Positions 50,851-58,804 of a stretch of 64,000 nucleotides of DNA are shown here, one piece after another; position 1 is the stretch's first letter, and the number at the start of each line of letters is the position of its first letter. Origin of the DNA: VMCP01 sp964408945 (GTDB lineage Bacteria; Bacteroidota; Bacteroidia; NS11-12g; UBA955); NCBI GenBank assembly GCA_964408945.1, contig CAYPBJ010000002.1, positions 1 to 64,000 of the forward strand. Reading direction: 5' to 3'. Made by a program: the position numbers and the translations under genes. Below the pieces are notes generated by a model. That model saw only the letters and a program-made list of their open reading frames with translations. It was not told the DNA's origin and ran no database searches.

Positions 50851-50893
50851 TTAAAACAAAAAGCCCCGCTTCGCTTGTGCGAACGGGGCTTTT
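50851..50893 (-). terminator. rpsO-pnp intergenic terminator/attenuator
   Basis: On the minus strand the stem AAAAGCCCCG plus TTCGC, with a 4-base loop and one bulge, is followed by TTTTTGTTTT. It lies 23 bases after the rpsO stop and 12 bases before the pnp start, so pnp needs readthrough, RNA processing or its own promoter. Confidence 0.85.
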
Positions 50894-50915
50894 CTATAGT
50901 AAGAGAAATTTAAAA

Positions 50916-51185
50916 TTACTTACGTAATCCTAATTCTTTGATCAAGTTACGATATTTGAAGATATCTTGTTTAGCAAGGTAATTCAATAAGCTACGACGC
51001 TTACCAACCAACTTAATCAATGACAATTCTGCGCTTTTGTCTTTTTTCGCAGTTTTAAGGTGTCCGCTGATAAAGTTGATACGCTCGGTGAACATAGCAA
51101 TTTGTGCCTCTGTGCTACCAGTATTGCGATCATTACCTCCAAACTTGGTAAAAATTTCTTTTTTTCTTTCCGCTGTTAAATGCAT
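50916..51185 (-). CDS. rpsO: 30S ribosomal protein S15
   Basis: An 89-residue protein binding the central domain of 16S rRNA. Family features: GGNDRNTGSTEAQIAMFTERI, FISGHLKTAKKD, the Leu-rich VGKRRSLLNYLAKQD and YRNLIKELGLRK. Length exact for the family. Promoter element at 51205; followed by a terminator and pnp. Confidence 0.97.
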   Translation of the reverse strand: MHLTAERKKEIFTKFGGNDRNTGSTEAQIAMFTERINFISGHLKTAKKDKSAELSLIKLVGKRRSLLNYLAKQDIFKYRNLIKELGLRK

Positions 51186-51204
51186 TTTCTGTCGATTTGG
51201 GCTG

Positions 51205-51212
51205 CAAAGATA
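51205..51212 (-). promoter_or_regulatory. -7 promoter element for rpsO
   Basis: On the minus strand TATCTTTG followed by C, a perfect TAnnTTTG match, 19 bases before the ATG. Confidence 0.6.
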
Positions 51213-51350
51213 AGTAAATTTAATAACTTGTGGAAAATATTTTCAAAAATGTTTGCGGCTTTGAAGGTTGTCTTAAAGCAACTGGTTTGGTGTCATTTTA
51301 CTCAGGGCTTTTCAATCCCAAGAATCAAATGCCCGAAAACCCAACTTCCT

Positions 51351-51388
51351 TAAAAAGCAAAATCCCAGGGTAAACCCCGGGACTCTGC
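51351..51388 (-). terminator. Minus-strand intrinsic terminator in the rpsO upstream region
   Basis: As RNA from the minus strand: GCAGAGUCCCGGGG (51388 to 51375), loop UUUA, CCCUGGGAUUUUGC (51370 to 51357), then UUUUUA. All 14 pairs form using G-U wobbles. Read from the plus strand several pairs are A-C mismatches, so the transcribed strand is minus. No gene precedes it on that strand. Confidence 0.7.
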
Positions 51389-51450
51389 CAGCTATGAAAA
51401 CTTAAATCTACCCCAACCAAGAAACAACACAATAAAAAGAAAGTTTTAGG
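51351..51450 (-). ncRNA. Candidate small RNA ending at the 51351 terminator
   Basis: The 308-base region 51186-51493 has no ORF of note, but holds an orphan minus-strand terminator at 51351-51388. A transcript ending there would come from about 51400-51450; its 5' end and promoter are not identified. The segment just upstream (GGGGTAGATTTAAG, then TTTTCATAGCTGGCAGAG) is non-coding. This could be an independent small RNA or the terminated leader of rpsO. No named RNA family was recognised. Confidence 0.35.
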
Positions 51451-51471
51451 CACCAACATTTTTTTTAGCGG

Positions 51472-51479
51472 TACCTTTG
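51472..51479 (+). promoter_or_regulatory. -7 promoter element for the ABC transporter gene
   Basis: TACCTTTG, a perfect TAnnTTTG match, 14 bases before the ATG at 51494. Confidence 0.5.
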
Positions 51480-51493
51480 AAATTTAAACATAT

Positions 51494-53290
51494 ATGGGTT
51501 CACTTTCAGCATTAAATAAGTATTTCAAACGCTATTATCTATGGTTTGTAGGTGGAATTCTGTGTGTTATCTTAAGCAACGTATTTGCCATTTACGTGCC
51601 TGTTTTTGTCAGAATGGGAATTGACGATGCCGTTATTTTAAGTGATTCAGTGCCTGTTTTAAATTCTAATTTGCTCTTTAATTGGGTCAGCTGGAATGCT
51701 ATTGGATTTGGATTGGCTATTGTAATCGCCGCAATTTTAAAAGGTTTGTTTCTCTTTTTGATGCGACAGCTTCTTATAGTGACAAGCCGCAAGATTGAAT
51801 ACGATCAAAAAAATGAACTTTTTAAAAAGTATTTGAATTTGGGTGAAAGTTTTTATCGTAAGAATTATACCGGTGATTTAATGTCGCGAATAACTGAAGA
51901 TGTATCTAATGTCAGAATGTACATAGGTCCATCTATCATGTACTTTACCAATATTATCTTCTCATTTCTTTTGATCTTGTCTCAGATGTTTATGATAAAC
52001 TCTAGATTGACATTTTGGGTGATGTTGCCATTGCCCCTGCTATCATATTCAATTTATCAAGTTTCTCGAAAGATCAATTTGGGAAACAAGAAAATACAAG
52101 AACAACTCTCTTTATTGACAACAAAGGCTCAGGAAACTTTTGCGGGAATTAGGGTGATCAAAAGCTTCGGAGCGGAACAGTCGTTTTCGGATGATTTTCA
52201 AAAGGCTGGAATTGAATACCAGACCAGAACATTATCATTGGCTCGAATCAACGCCTTGTTTTTTCCCTTGATGGCTTTACTTATGGGTTTAAGCACCATC
52301 ATCATTCTATACGTAGGAGGTAAAGAAGTAGAGGCAAATCGATTTACTGCTGGGAATGTGGCTGAATTTATCATCTATCTAAATATGTTGATTTGGCCAG
52401 TTGCTAGTTTAGGATGGACAACCGCACTGGTTCAAAAGGCTGCAGCCAGTCAAACAAGAATCAATGAATTTCTGAATCATTCTGAGGTCAATGAGAATGG
52501 AGTGAACCTTCAAACCTGGAATTCAGAAATTCAATTGATAAAAGTGAGTCATCGTTTCCATGAGAAGCCCTTCAATTCTTTAAGCAATATTAATTTATCT
52601 ATCAAGAAGGGACAATTTATAGGGGTAGTTGGTAAAACAGGTTCCGGAAAATCTACTTTACTTCAACTTTTGTCTAGACAAATGGAGCTTCAAGAAGGTA
52701 GTATAGCTATTGACGGGGTTGATTATAAAGACTTTTCCATGGCCTCCTTTAGAGATCAGTTGGCCTATGTTCCGCAAGATGTCTTTTTATTCAGCGATAC
52801 CATTAAACAAAATATTTTGTTGGGAGCACAGGATATCCACCGTGTGGATACTAAAGAAGATTTGAGTATTAATTCAAAGTTAAGTCATGCACTCAGAATT
52901 TCTTGCCTCGATAAAGACCTTCAAAATTTTCCGTTGGGTTTAGAGACAGTAATTGGCGAACGCGGTGTGTCTCTTTCTGGTGGACAAAAACAGCGATTAG
53001 CCATTGCAAGAGCTCTAATGAGAGATGCTTCTATTTTGCTTTTGGATGATTGCTTAAGTGCTGTAGATGCTGATACTGAAGCTGAAATCATTGCCAACTT
53101 ACAATCTGCTTTTCGCGATCAAAATTTGACCGTAATAATGTCCAGTCATAGACTGGCTCCAATCATGAAGGCCGACCAAATTTTGGTATTAAATCAAGGT
53201 GAAATTGAGGGTGTTGGAAAGCATAATCTTCTCATAACAGAGAACGAATTCTACAATTGGTTATATTGCAATCAAACAGTTGAAAATTAA
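51494..53290 (+). CDS. MsbA-like ABC transporter (fused permease and ATPase)
   Basis: A 598-residue half-transporter that works as a homodimer or heterodimer. Six membrane helices lie in residues 1-320 with the intracellular loop YTGDLMSRITEDVSNVR, followed by an ATPase domain: Walker A GKTGSGKST (about 383), Q-loop YVPQDVFLF, signature VSLSGGQKQRLAIARAL, Walker B SILLLDDCLSAVD and switch His in MSSHRLAP. Substrate unknown; lipids or peptides are typical of the group. Monocistronic by spacing. Confidence 0.92.
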   Translation: MGSLSALNKYFKRYYLWFVGGILCVILSNVFAIYVPVFVRMGIDDAVILSDSVPVLNSNLLFNWVSWNAIGFGLAIVIAAILKGLFLFLMRQLLIVTSRKIEYDQKNELFKKYLNLGESFYRKNYTGDLMSRITEDVSNVRMYIGPSIMYFTNIIFSFLLILSQMFMINSRLTFWVMLPLPLLSYSIYQVSRKINLGNKKIQEQLSLLTTKAQETFAGIRVIKSFGAEQSFSDDFQKAGIEYQTRTLSLARINALFFPLMALLMGLSTIIILYVGGKEVEANRFTAGNVAEFIIYLNMLIWPVASLGWTTALVQKAAASQTRINEFLNHSEVNENGVNLQTWNSEIQLIKVSHRFHEKPFNSLSNINLSIKKGQFIGVVGKTGSGKSTLLQLLSRQMELQEGSIAIDGVDYKDFSMASFRDQLAYVPQDVFLFSDTIKQNILLGAQDIHRVDTKEDLSINSKLSHALRISCLDKDLQNFPLGLETVIGERGVSLSGGQKQRLAIARALMRDASILLLDDCLSAVDADTEAEIIANLQSAFRDQNLTVIMSSHRLAPIMKADQILVLNQGEIEGVGKHNLLITENEFYNWLYCNQTVEN

Positions 53291-53391
53291 TGAATTACAG
53301 TTGATTATTACTTTGTGTTTTACAATTTATTGTACACCATAATTGGAATAACATTTTTTTTCGCATATTTGCTTTATAAATACAGAAAGGT

Positions 53392-53709
53392 ATGCCTATG
53401 AACGAAGACAACTACAACGACCAAAACCAAGAGGAAATTTTTTCCAAGCGCATTCGTGCGGGAAAGCGTACTTATTTTTTTGATGTAAAAGCCACTAGAA
53501 ATAACGACTATTATATCACCCTTACCGAAAGTAAAAGAAGTAGGTTTGAAGATGGTTCTTTTGTAAAAACCAAAATTCATTTGTACAAAGAAGATTTTAA
53601 TAAATTCTCTGAAGCACTCAATGAAACCATTAGCCACGTCAAATCAAATCTTTTACCTGAGTATAACTTTGATGAGTATTCTCGCAACGAGGAAGACCAC
53701 TTAGATTGA
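53392..53709 (+). CDS. DUF3276 (Pur-alpha-like) nucleic-acid-binding protein
   Basis: A 105-residue protein with one PUR repeat: SKRIRAGKRTYFFDVKATRNNDYYITLTESKRS, then FVKTKIHLYKEDFNKFSEALNETI. Bacteroidota and spirochaete DUF3276 proteins are homologues of eukaryotic Pur-alpha and bind single-stranded DNA or RNA. Start ATG at 53392 (a second Met is two codons on). A near-consensus -7 element CATATTTG lies about 20 bases upstream, and a strong terminator follows. Confidence 0.88.
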   Translation: MPMNEDNYNDQNQEEIFSKRIRAGKRTYFFDVKATRNNDYYITLTESKRSRFEDGSFVKTKIHLYKEDFNKFSEALNETISHVKSNLLPEYNFDEYSRNEEDHLD

Positions 53710-53726
53710 TTAAAATCTGGTTGAAC

Positions 53727-53759
53727 AAAAGGCCATTCCTCATGGGAGTGGCCTTTTTT
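53727..53759 (+). terminator. Intrinsic terminator of the DUF3276 gene
   Basis: AAAAGGCCATTCC-TCAT-GGGAGTGGCCTTTTTT, a 13-base stem with one G-T pair and one unpaired G at the loop, and a T tail, 17 bases after the stop codon. Confidence 0.88.
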
Positions 53760-53773
53760 CGTATATACTTACC

Positions 53774-53781
53774 TATTTTTG
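53774..53781 (+). promoter_or_regulatory. -7 promoter element for the plsC-gatC-lolD operon
   Basis: TATTTTTG followed by C, perfect TAnnTTTG, ending 4 bases before the ATG at 53786: predicted leaderless. Confidence 0.55.
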
Positions 53782-53785
53782 CTGT

Positions 53786-54310
53786 ATGATAAAGAAAATA
53801 TTTCTTTACGGGACTGCTTTTGGCTCGTTGAGTGCTAGTATGGTGTTGATTAATTTTTTCAATCAACTTTACATGCAACGTACTTTTTTATCTGCTGTAC
53901 CGGTACTGGGAAATGTAGTGATTTTGGGTTTGGGTGTGTATCTTTTCATCAAATCAATTATGGTGCTCCCTATGAAGAAACCACTTTCTTTGGGAAAGAC
54001 TTTGATTGGAAGTTTATCGATGGCGCTCATTTCTGCACTCTTTAATATTGGCGCTTATCAACATGTTCAATTTAACCGAACAGAGGTTTTTCAACACTAT
54101 CGCGATGCCAGTGTTAAGAATATGGAAACCAAAATCAACAAGGAAGATTTATCACCCGAAAAGAAAAAAGAGACCATTTTAGAACATACAAAAAGCATTG
54201 AAGAAAACATTCATTGGGGCATGTGGGCGCGCGTTGAGATATACATGTTTCTCTCTATCGCTTTGGTAATGACTTTGTTGGTGTATATTGCCAATCAGAA
54301 GAAAGCATAA
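53786..54310 (+). CDS. DUF4199-like membrane protein
   Basis: A 174-residue protein with two or three N-terminal membrane helices, a charged helical linker (about residues 100-140, with SPEKKKETILEHTKSIEENI) and a C-terminal helix, the layout of the DUF4199 family common in Bacteroidota. Function unknown. Its stop codon abuts the plsC start with no spacer, so they are co-translated. Confidence 0.6.
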   Translation: MIKKIFLYGTAFGSLSASMVLINFFNQLYMQRTFLSAVPVLGNVVILGLGVYLFIKSIMVLPMKKPLSLGKTLIGSLSMALISALFNIGAYQHVQFNRTEVFQHYRDASVKNMETKINKEDLSPEKKKETILEHTKSIEENIHWGMWARVEIYMFLSIALVMTLLVYIANQKKA

Positions 54311-55051
54311 ATGCGAAAAGTATTAAATTATTTATACATAGGTTATTACGGCGCCATTTTTATTGGGATTTTCTTGATTTTATATCCCATTCTTTGGATT
54401 TTTTTAAGATCCACAAAAACGTATTTTATCGCTGATCTGATTAGAAAGTTCTGGGGTAAAGCCTCTACCTATTTGGGTCTTATGTGGCCGCAAATTTCCT
54501 ATGAACAAGAACTCAATAAAAAGAATCAATACGTTTTCTGTCCCAATCATATGTCGTACATTGACATTGTTTTGACTGGAGGATTTTTACCAACTTTTAA
54601 CTTCTTCATGGCAAAATTTGAATTGAGCAAGATTCCCTTGTTCAGCATTTGGTTTAAAACTATTGATGTACCTGTGAAAAGAGAGAGTTTAAGAGGTTCA
54701 CATAATGCATTCATTGATGCCGGGAAGAAACTAGATGATGGTGGAAGTTTAATTATTTTTCCCGAAGGAAGAATACCTAGTGATACTCCTAAAGTTAAAT
54801 ATCCATTTAAATTGGGTGCTTTTAAATTGGCTATTGAGAAAAAATTACCTGTGGTGCCGGTTACCCTTTTTGATAATTATAAACGGTTGGAAAGCTTTAA
54901 ATTCGTCATGTCTCCAGGTTTGATGAGAATGAAGGTACACGCACCGATTGAAACCAAAGACTTATCGATAGATGACGCTGAAGCTTTAGCGGAAAGAGTA
55001 TATTCGATGATTAATCAAGATTTGTTGAACTCAGGCATAATTACACAATGA
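54311..55051 (+). CDS. plsC: 1-acyl-sn-glycerol-3-phosphate acyltransferase
   Basis: A 246-residue membrane enzyme that acylates lysophosphatidic acid to phosphatidic acid. Motif I NHMSYID (NHx4D), motif III FPEGRIPS, and a following VVPVTLFDN are present, with one N-terminal membrane helix (residues 8-30). Immediately follows the DUF4199-like gene and overlaps gatC by 4 bases. Confidence 0.93.
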   Translation: MRKVLNYLYIGYYGAIFIGIFLILYPILWIFLRSTKTYFIADLIRKFWGKASTYLGLMWPQISYEQELNKKNQYVFCPNHMSYIDIVLTGGFLPTFNFFMAKFELSKIPLFSIWFKTIDVPVKRESLRGSHNAFIDAGKKLDDGGSLIIFPEGRIPSDTPKVKYPFKLGAFKLAIEKKLPVVPVTLFDNYKRLESFKFVMSPGLMRMKVHAPIETKDLSIDDAEALAERVYSMINQDLLNSGIITQ

Positions 55052-55341
55052 AAATTACAGAACAAAAAGTGGATGACTTAGCCAAATTATCTAGGCTGAA
55101 ATTTGATGAGAACGAAAAAAAATCCATCCAAAACGAGTTAGAAAAAATCTTGGAAATGTGTGAAAAATTGCAAGAAGTAAATACCGATGGGGTAGAACCT
55201 TTGATTTATATGACCAACTCCCATACGGTTTTACGAGCAGATGAAGTTGTTCAAGAAATATCAAAAGCGGAAGCTCTTAAAAATGCACCTAAAACTGACG
55301 GTGACTTTTTTAGGGTGCCAAAAGTGATTGATCAGCAATAA
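55048..55341 (+). CDS. gatC: Asp/Glu-tRNA amidotransferase subunit C
   Basis: A 97-residue subunit of the GatCAB complex that converts mischarged Glu-tRNA(Gln) and Asp-tRNA(Asn). Pattern: VDDLAKLSRLKFDENEKKS, LEKILEMCEKLQEVNTDGVEPL, then VLRADEV and the C-terminal FFRVPKVID. Starts in the ATGA overlap with plsC. gatA and gatB are not in the window. Confidence 0.92.
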   Translation: MKITEQKVDDLAKLSRLKFDENEKKSIQNELEKILEMCEKLQEVNTDGVEPLIYMTNSHTVLRADEVVQEISKAEALKNAPKTDGDFFRVPKVIDQQ

Positions 55342-55349
55342 ATTTAGCC

Positions 55350-56027
55350 ATGAACGCCTTAATATCCCTCGAAAACATCACCAAAACTTACATACTTGGT
55401 GATCAGGTGGTGCACGCACTGAAAGGCGTTAATTTGCAAATCCAAAGGTCAGAATACATTGCTTTAATGGGGCCTAGTGGCTCTGGAAAAAGTACCTTGA
55501 TGAACATCATTGGTTGTTTAGATTCGCCTAGTTCGGGAAGTTATTGGTTAAATAATCATGAAGTTAGTAAAATGTCTGATGCAAGCCTCAGCGAAGTTAG
55601 AAATCGTGAAATAGGCTTTGTTTTTCAAACATTCAATTTGCTGAACCGAATGAATGCGGTAGAAAACGTGGCATTACCTTTGGTTTATGCTGGCATACCT
55701 AAGAAGTTGAGAGAAGATATGGCCCGCGAAGTTTTAGAGCGGGTGGGACTTAAAGATAGAATGAATCATAAACCCAATGAACTTTCTGGTGGACAAAGAC
55801 AACGTGTTGCAGTAGCAAGAGCGTTGGTTAATAACCCAAGTTTATTGCTTGCTGATGAGCCAACAGGAAATTTAGATTCAAAAACCAGTCATGAAATTAT
55901 GCTTCTTTTTGAAGAAATTCATGCTGCTGGAAATACTATTGTTTTAGTCACACACGAAGAAGATATTGCGCAACATGCAAAAAAGGTTGTGAGGATGAAA
56001 GACGGAAATATTGAAAATGTACAATGA
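55350..56027 (+). CDS. LolD/MacB-type ABC transporter ATPase
   Basis: A 225-residue ATPase of the LolD/MacB/FtsE group: ITKTYILGDQVVHALKGVNL, Walker A GPSGSGKST (about 41-49), the family-specific GFVFQTFNLL, signature LSGGQRQRVAVARAL, Walker B LLADEPTGNLD and LVTHEED. It should energise a MacB/LolCE-type permease, which is not adjacent. Follows gatC by 8 bases and overlaps the GH3-family gene by 4. Confidence 0.9.
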   Translation: MNALISLENITKTYILGDQVVHALKGVNLQIQRSEYIALMGPSGSGKSTLMNIIGCLDSPSSGSYWLNNHEVSKMSDASLSEVRNREIGFVFQTFNLLNRMNAVENVALPLVYAGIPKKLREDMAREVLERVGLKDRMNHKPNELSGGQRQRVAVARALVNNPSLLLADEPTGNLDSKTSHEIMLLFEEIHAAGNTIVLVTHEEDIAQHAKKVVRMKDGNIENVQ

Positions 56028-57526
56028 TAGCAAATGCAATTGGTTGGTATTTTAAGCAACGTCACCAGGAACTCTGGGATATGTCTGCACAGGCAATTAA
56101 ACACCAAAAACAGCTGTTAGATTATTTCATTCAAAAATTATCGCTTACTGAATATGGACGTATTCATGGTGCTCAACCAAGAATGACTTATGAAGATTTC
56201 GCAAGTGCTTTACCATTGGCCGGTTATGAAGAACTGAAACCGTACATCATTAGAACCATGGAGGGCCAACAAGGACTCATTTGGCCATCCGATATTACAT
56301 GGTTTGCAAAGAGTTCGGGAACTACATCGAACGAAGCCAAATTCATACCAATCACTTTTGAGTGTTTAGAGAACACTCATTTTAAAGGCTCAAAAGAGCC
56401 CGTTACTCAATATTTTCATTTCAACCCAACCGCAAAAGTTTTTGATGGAAAAGCATTGTTAATTGGTGGTTCAAATAAAATAACTTCTGATTATCCTAAT
56501 TGCTATGTGGGTGATTTGAGTGCCATTCTGATGACCCATATGCCGTCTTGGGCCAATTGGAAAAGTGCGCCTGATTTGTCTATTTTGGTGATGAATAATT
56601 GGGAAGAAAAAGTGGAGAGAATGGCTCAAACCACTATGCATGAAAATATTTCTTCCATTCACGGAGTTCCAACTTGGACAATGGTTGTTATTCAACGCGT
56701 ATTGGAGCTATCGGGTAAAAGCCATATTCACGAGGTGTGGCCGAATTTAGAGTTGTTTGTTCACGGGGGTATGAACTTCGAACCTTATAGGGAGATATAC
56801 AAAAAATTGGCTCCCGATCCCAAAATGAATTATGTTGAAACCTACAACGCTAGTGAAGGTTTCTTTGGTGTTCAGGCTTATAAGGACAGAACAGATCTAC
56901 TCTTGACTACCCATCATGGGGTTTTTTACGAATTTTATGATACCAGTAAAGGTCCCGAAAGCATTGTGCCTCTTTGGGAAGTTCAGACGGGTATAAATTA
57001 CGCAGTTGTGGTTACAAACAACAGCGGATTGTGGAGATATGCTATTGGAGATACCATTTGTTTTACTGAAACTCCCATGGAGGGAAGTAAATTCTTCTTG
57101 TTTAAGTTTTCCGGACGCACCAAGTTGTTTATTAACGCCTTTGGCGAAGAAATCATCATGGAGAATGCCGAAACCGCTATTACAAAGACTTGTCAAAAGT
57201 TAAATCTTGAACTGGTAGACTACACCGGTGCACCTAGGTTTCATTCTGGTTCTGAGGGACATGAATGGATTTTTGAGTTCAAGAACAATCCCACATCATT
57301 AGACGAGTTTATTGATATTTTTGATAGAGAATTGAGTAACGTAAATTCCGACTATGAAGGAAAAAGGAAAGGAAATCTGGTTATGAAACGACCTACGGTT
57401 CATTTAGCTACTCCTCAAACATTTATGCGTTGGTTGCAATCCAAAGGAAAGCTTGGTGGGCAGAATAAAGTTCCGAGATTGGCTAATAACAGAAACTTAT
57501 TGGAAGAAATACTGCCCTTCCTTTAA
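56024..57526 (+). CDS. GH3-family acyl-adenylate/amide synthetase-like protein
   Basis: A 500-residue protein of the GH3 family, best known from plant auxin- and jasmonate-amido synthetases (ANL superfamily). Motifs: FAKSSGTTSNEAKFIPIT (phosphate-binding loop), MSSWANW-type segment, NYVETYNASEGFFGVQ, GLWRYAIGDTI and FSGRTKLFINAFGEE. Bacteroidota homologues are common but have no assigned substrate. It begins in an ATGA overlap with the LolD-like gene and ends the operon. The ATP-binding motifs are intact. Confidence 0.85.
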   Translation: MIANAIGWYFKQRHQELWDMSAQAIKHQKQLLDYFIQKLSLTEYGRIHGAQPRMTYEDFASALPLAGYEELKPYIIRTMEGQQGLIWPSDITWFAKSSGTTSNEAKFIPITFECLENTHFKGSKEPVTQYFHFNPTAKVFDGKALLIGGSNKITSDYPNCYVGDLSAILMTHMPSWANWKSAPDLSILVMNNWEEKVERMAQTTMHENISSIHGVPTWTMVVIQRVLELSGKSHIHEVWPNLELFVHGGMNFEPYREIYKKLAPDPKMNYVETYNASEGFFGVQAYKDRTDLLLTTHHGVFYEFYDTSKGPESIVPLWEVQTGINYAVVVTNNSGLWRYAIGDTICFTETPMEGSKFFLFKFSGRTKLFINAFGEEIIMENAETAITKTCQKLNLELVDYTGAPRFHSGSEGHEWIFEFKNNPTSLDEFIDIFDRELSNVNSDYEGKRKGNLVMKRPTVHLATPQTFMRWLQSKGKLGGQNKVPRLANNRNLLEEILPFL

Positions 57527-57556
57527 GCAAAACCCTACATATTTGTGCGAAACTCT

Positions 57557-57564
57557 TATTTTTG
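57557..57564 (+). promoter_or_regulatory. -7 promoter element for kbl
   Basis: TATTTTTG, perfect TAnnTTTG, 7 bases before the ATG at 57572. Confidence 0.5.
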
Positions 57565-57571
57565 TCGCAAT

Positions 57572-58768
57572 ATGTACGGAGCATTAAAACAGCATTTACA
57601 AAACGAACTTGCACAAATAGAAGAAGCAGGTCTTTTAAAGCGCGAAAGAATAATTTCTTCACCTCAAGACGCTGTAATAAAATTAGATAGCGGACAGGAA
57701 GTCATTAATTTTTGTGCCAATAATTATTTAGGACTTAGCAGTCATCCAAGAGTTACTGAAGCGGCTAAAAGAGCCATCGATACTCACGGTTTTGGAATGA
57801 GCAGTGTGCGTTTCATTTGCGGAACACAAGACATCCATAAAGAACTTGAAGCAAAGATTGCTGAGTTTTACGGCACCGAAGACACCATTTTATATGCTGC
57901 TGCATTTGATGCAAATGGCGGTGTATTTGAACCCCTTTTTGGCGAGCAAGATGCTATTATTAGTGATGCGCTAAATCATGCATCCATCATTGATGGTGTG
58001 CGACTATGTAAAGCTAAAAGATATCGTTATAACAACAATGATATGGCTGATCTTGAAAAGCAGCTCATCCAAGCCAATGCAGATGGTGCTCGCTTCAAGA
58101 TAGTGGTAACCGATGGTGTTTTCTCGATGGATGGATATGTAGCTCAACTTGATAAAATTCATGAACTGGCCGTTAAGTATGATGCCCTTGTTATGACAGA
58201 TGAATGTCATGCAGCAGGTTTCATTGGAAAAACAGGTCGTGGAGTACCTGAATTATGTGGAGTTCATGGTGAAATTGATATTGTAACCGGTACTTTAGGT
58301 AAAGCATTGGGTGGTGCAATGGGTGGATATACAACGGGTAGAAAAGAAATCATTGAAATGCTCCGTCAAAAGAGTAGACCGTATTTGTTTTCAAACTCTT
58401 TAGCACCGAGCATTGTTGGAGCAAGTATTGAAGTATTAAATATGCTCACTGAGACCACTGAGTTAAGAGATAAATTGGAGAGCAATGTGAAGCAATTTAA
58501 GGCTGGAATGAAGGCGGCTGGCTTTGATTACAAAGATGGCGACTCTGCTATTGTGCCTATAATGCTTTACGATGCTAAGTTGAGTCAAACAATGGCAGAC
58601 AAATTACTTCAAGAAGGTATATATGTAATCGGGTTCTTTTATCCTGTTGTTCCAAAAGATCAAGCAAGAATACGTGTTCAACTTTCTGCTGCGCATGAAC
58701 CAGAACATATTGATAAAGCCATAGCCGCATTTACCAAAGTTGGAAAAGAACTTGGGGTGATTCAATAA
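57572..58768 (+). CDS. kbl: Glycine C-acetyltransferase (2-amino-3-ketobutyrate CoA ligase)
   Basis: PLP enzyme of threonine breakdown that cleaves 2-amino-3-oxobutyrate with CoA to glycine and acetyl-CoA. 398 residues. Pattern: MYGALKQHLQNELAQIEEAG, INFCANNYLGL, GMSSVRFICGTQDIHKELE, TDECHAAGFIG, and the PLP lysine in GTLGKALGGAMGGY. The ATG at 57572 is the family start; an upstream in-frame Met would include the promoter. Threonine dehydrogenase is not adjacent. Confidence 0.95.
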   Translation: MYGALKQHLQNELAQIEEAGLLKRERIISSPQDAVIKLDSGQEVINFCANNYLGLSSHPRVTEAAKRAIDTHGFGMSSVRFICGTQDIHKELEAKIAEFYGTEDTILYAAAFDANGGVFEPLFGEQDAIISDALNHASIIDGVRLCKAKRYRYNNNDMADLEKQLIQANADGARFKIVVTDGVFSMDGYVAQLDKIHELAVKYDALVMTDECHAAGFIGKTGRGVPELCGVHGEIDIVTGTLGKALGGAMGGYTTGRKEIIEMLRQKSRPYLFSNSLAPSIVGASIEVLNMLTETTELRDKLESNVKQFKAGMKAAGFDYKDGDSAIVPIMLYDAKLSQTMADKLLQEGIYVIGFFYPVVPKDQARIRVQLSAAHEPEHIDKAIAAFTKVGKELGVIQ

Positions 58769-58773
58769 ATTGT

Positions 58774-58781
58774 TATTTTTG
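58774..58781 (+). promoter_or_regulatory. -7 promoter element for the first APC permease gene
   Basis: TATTTTTG, perfect TAnnTTTG, 23 bases before the ATG at 58805. Confidence 0.45.
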
Positions 58782-58804
58782 TCATTCTACGTTATTAATT
58801 AATT

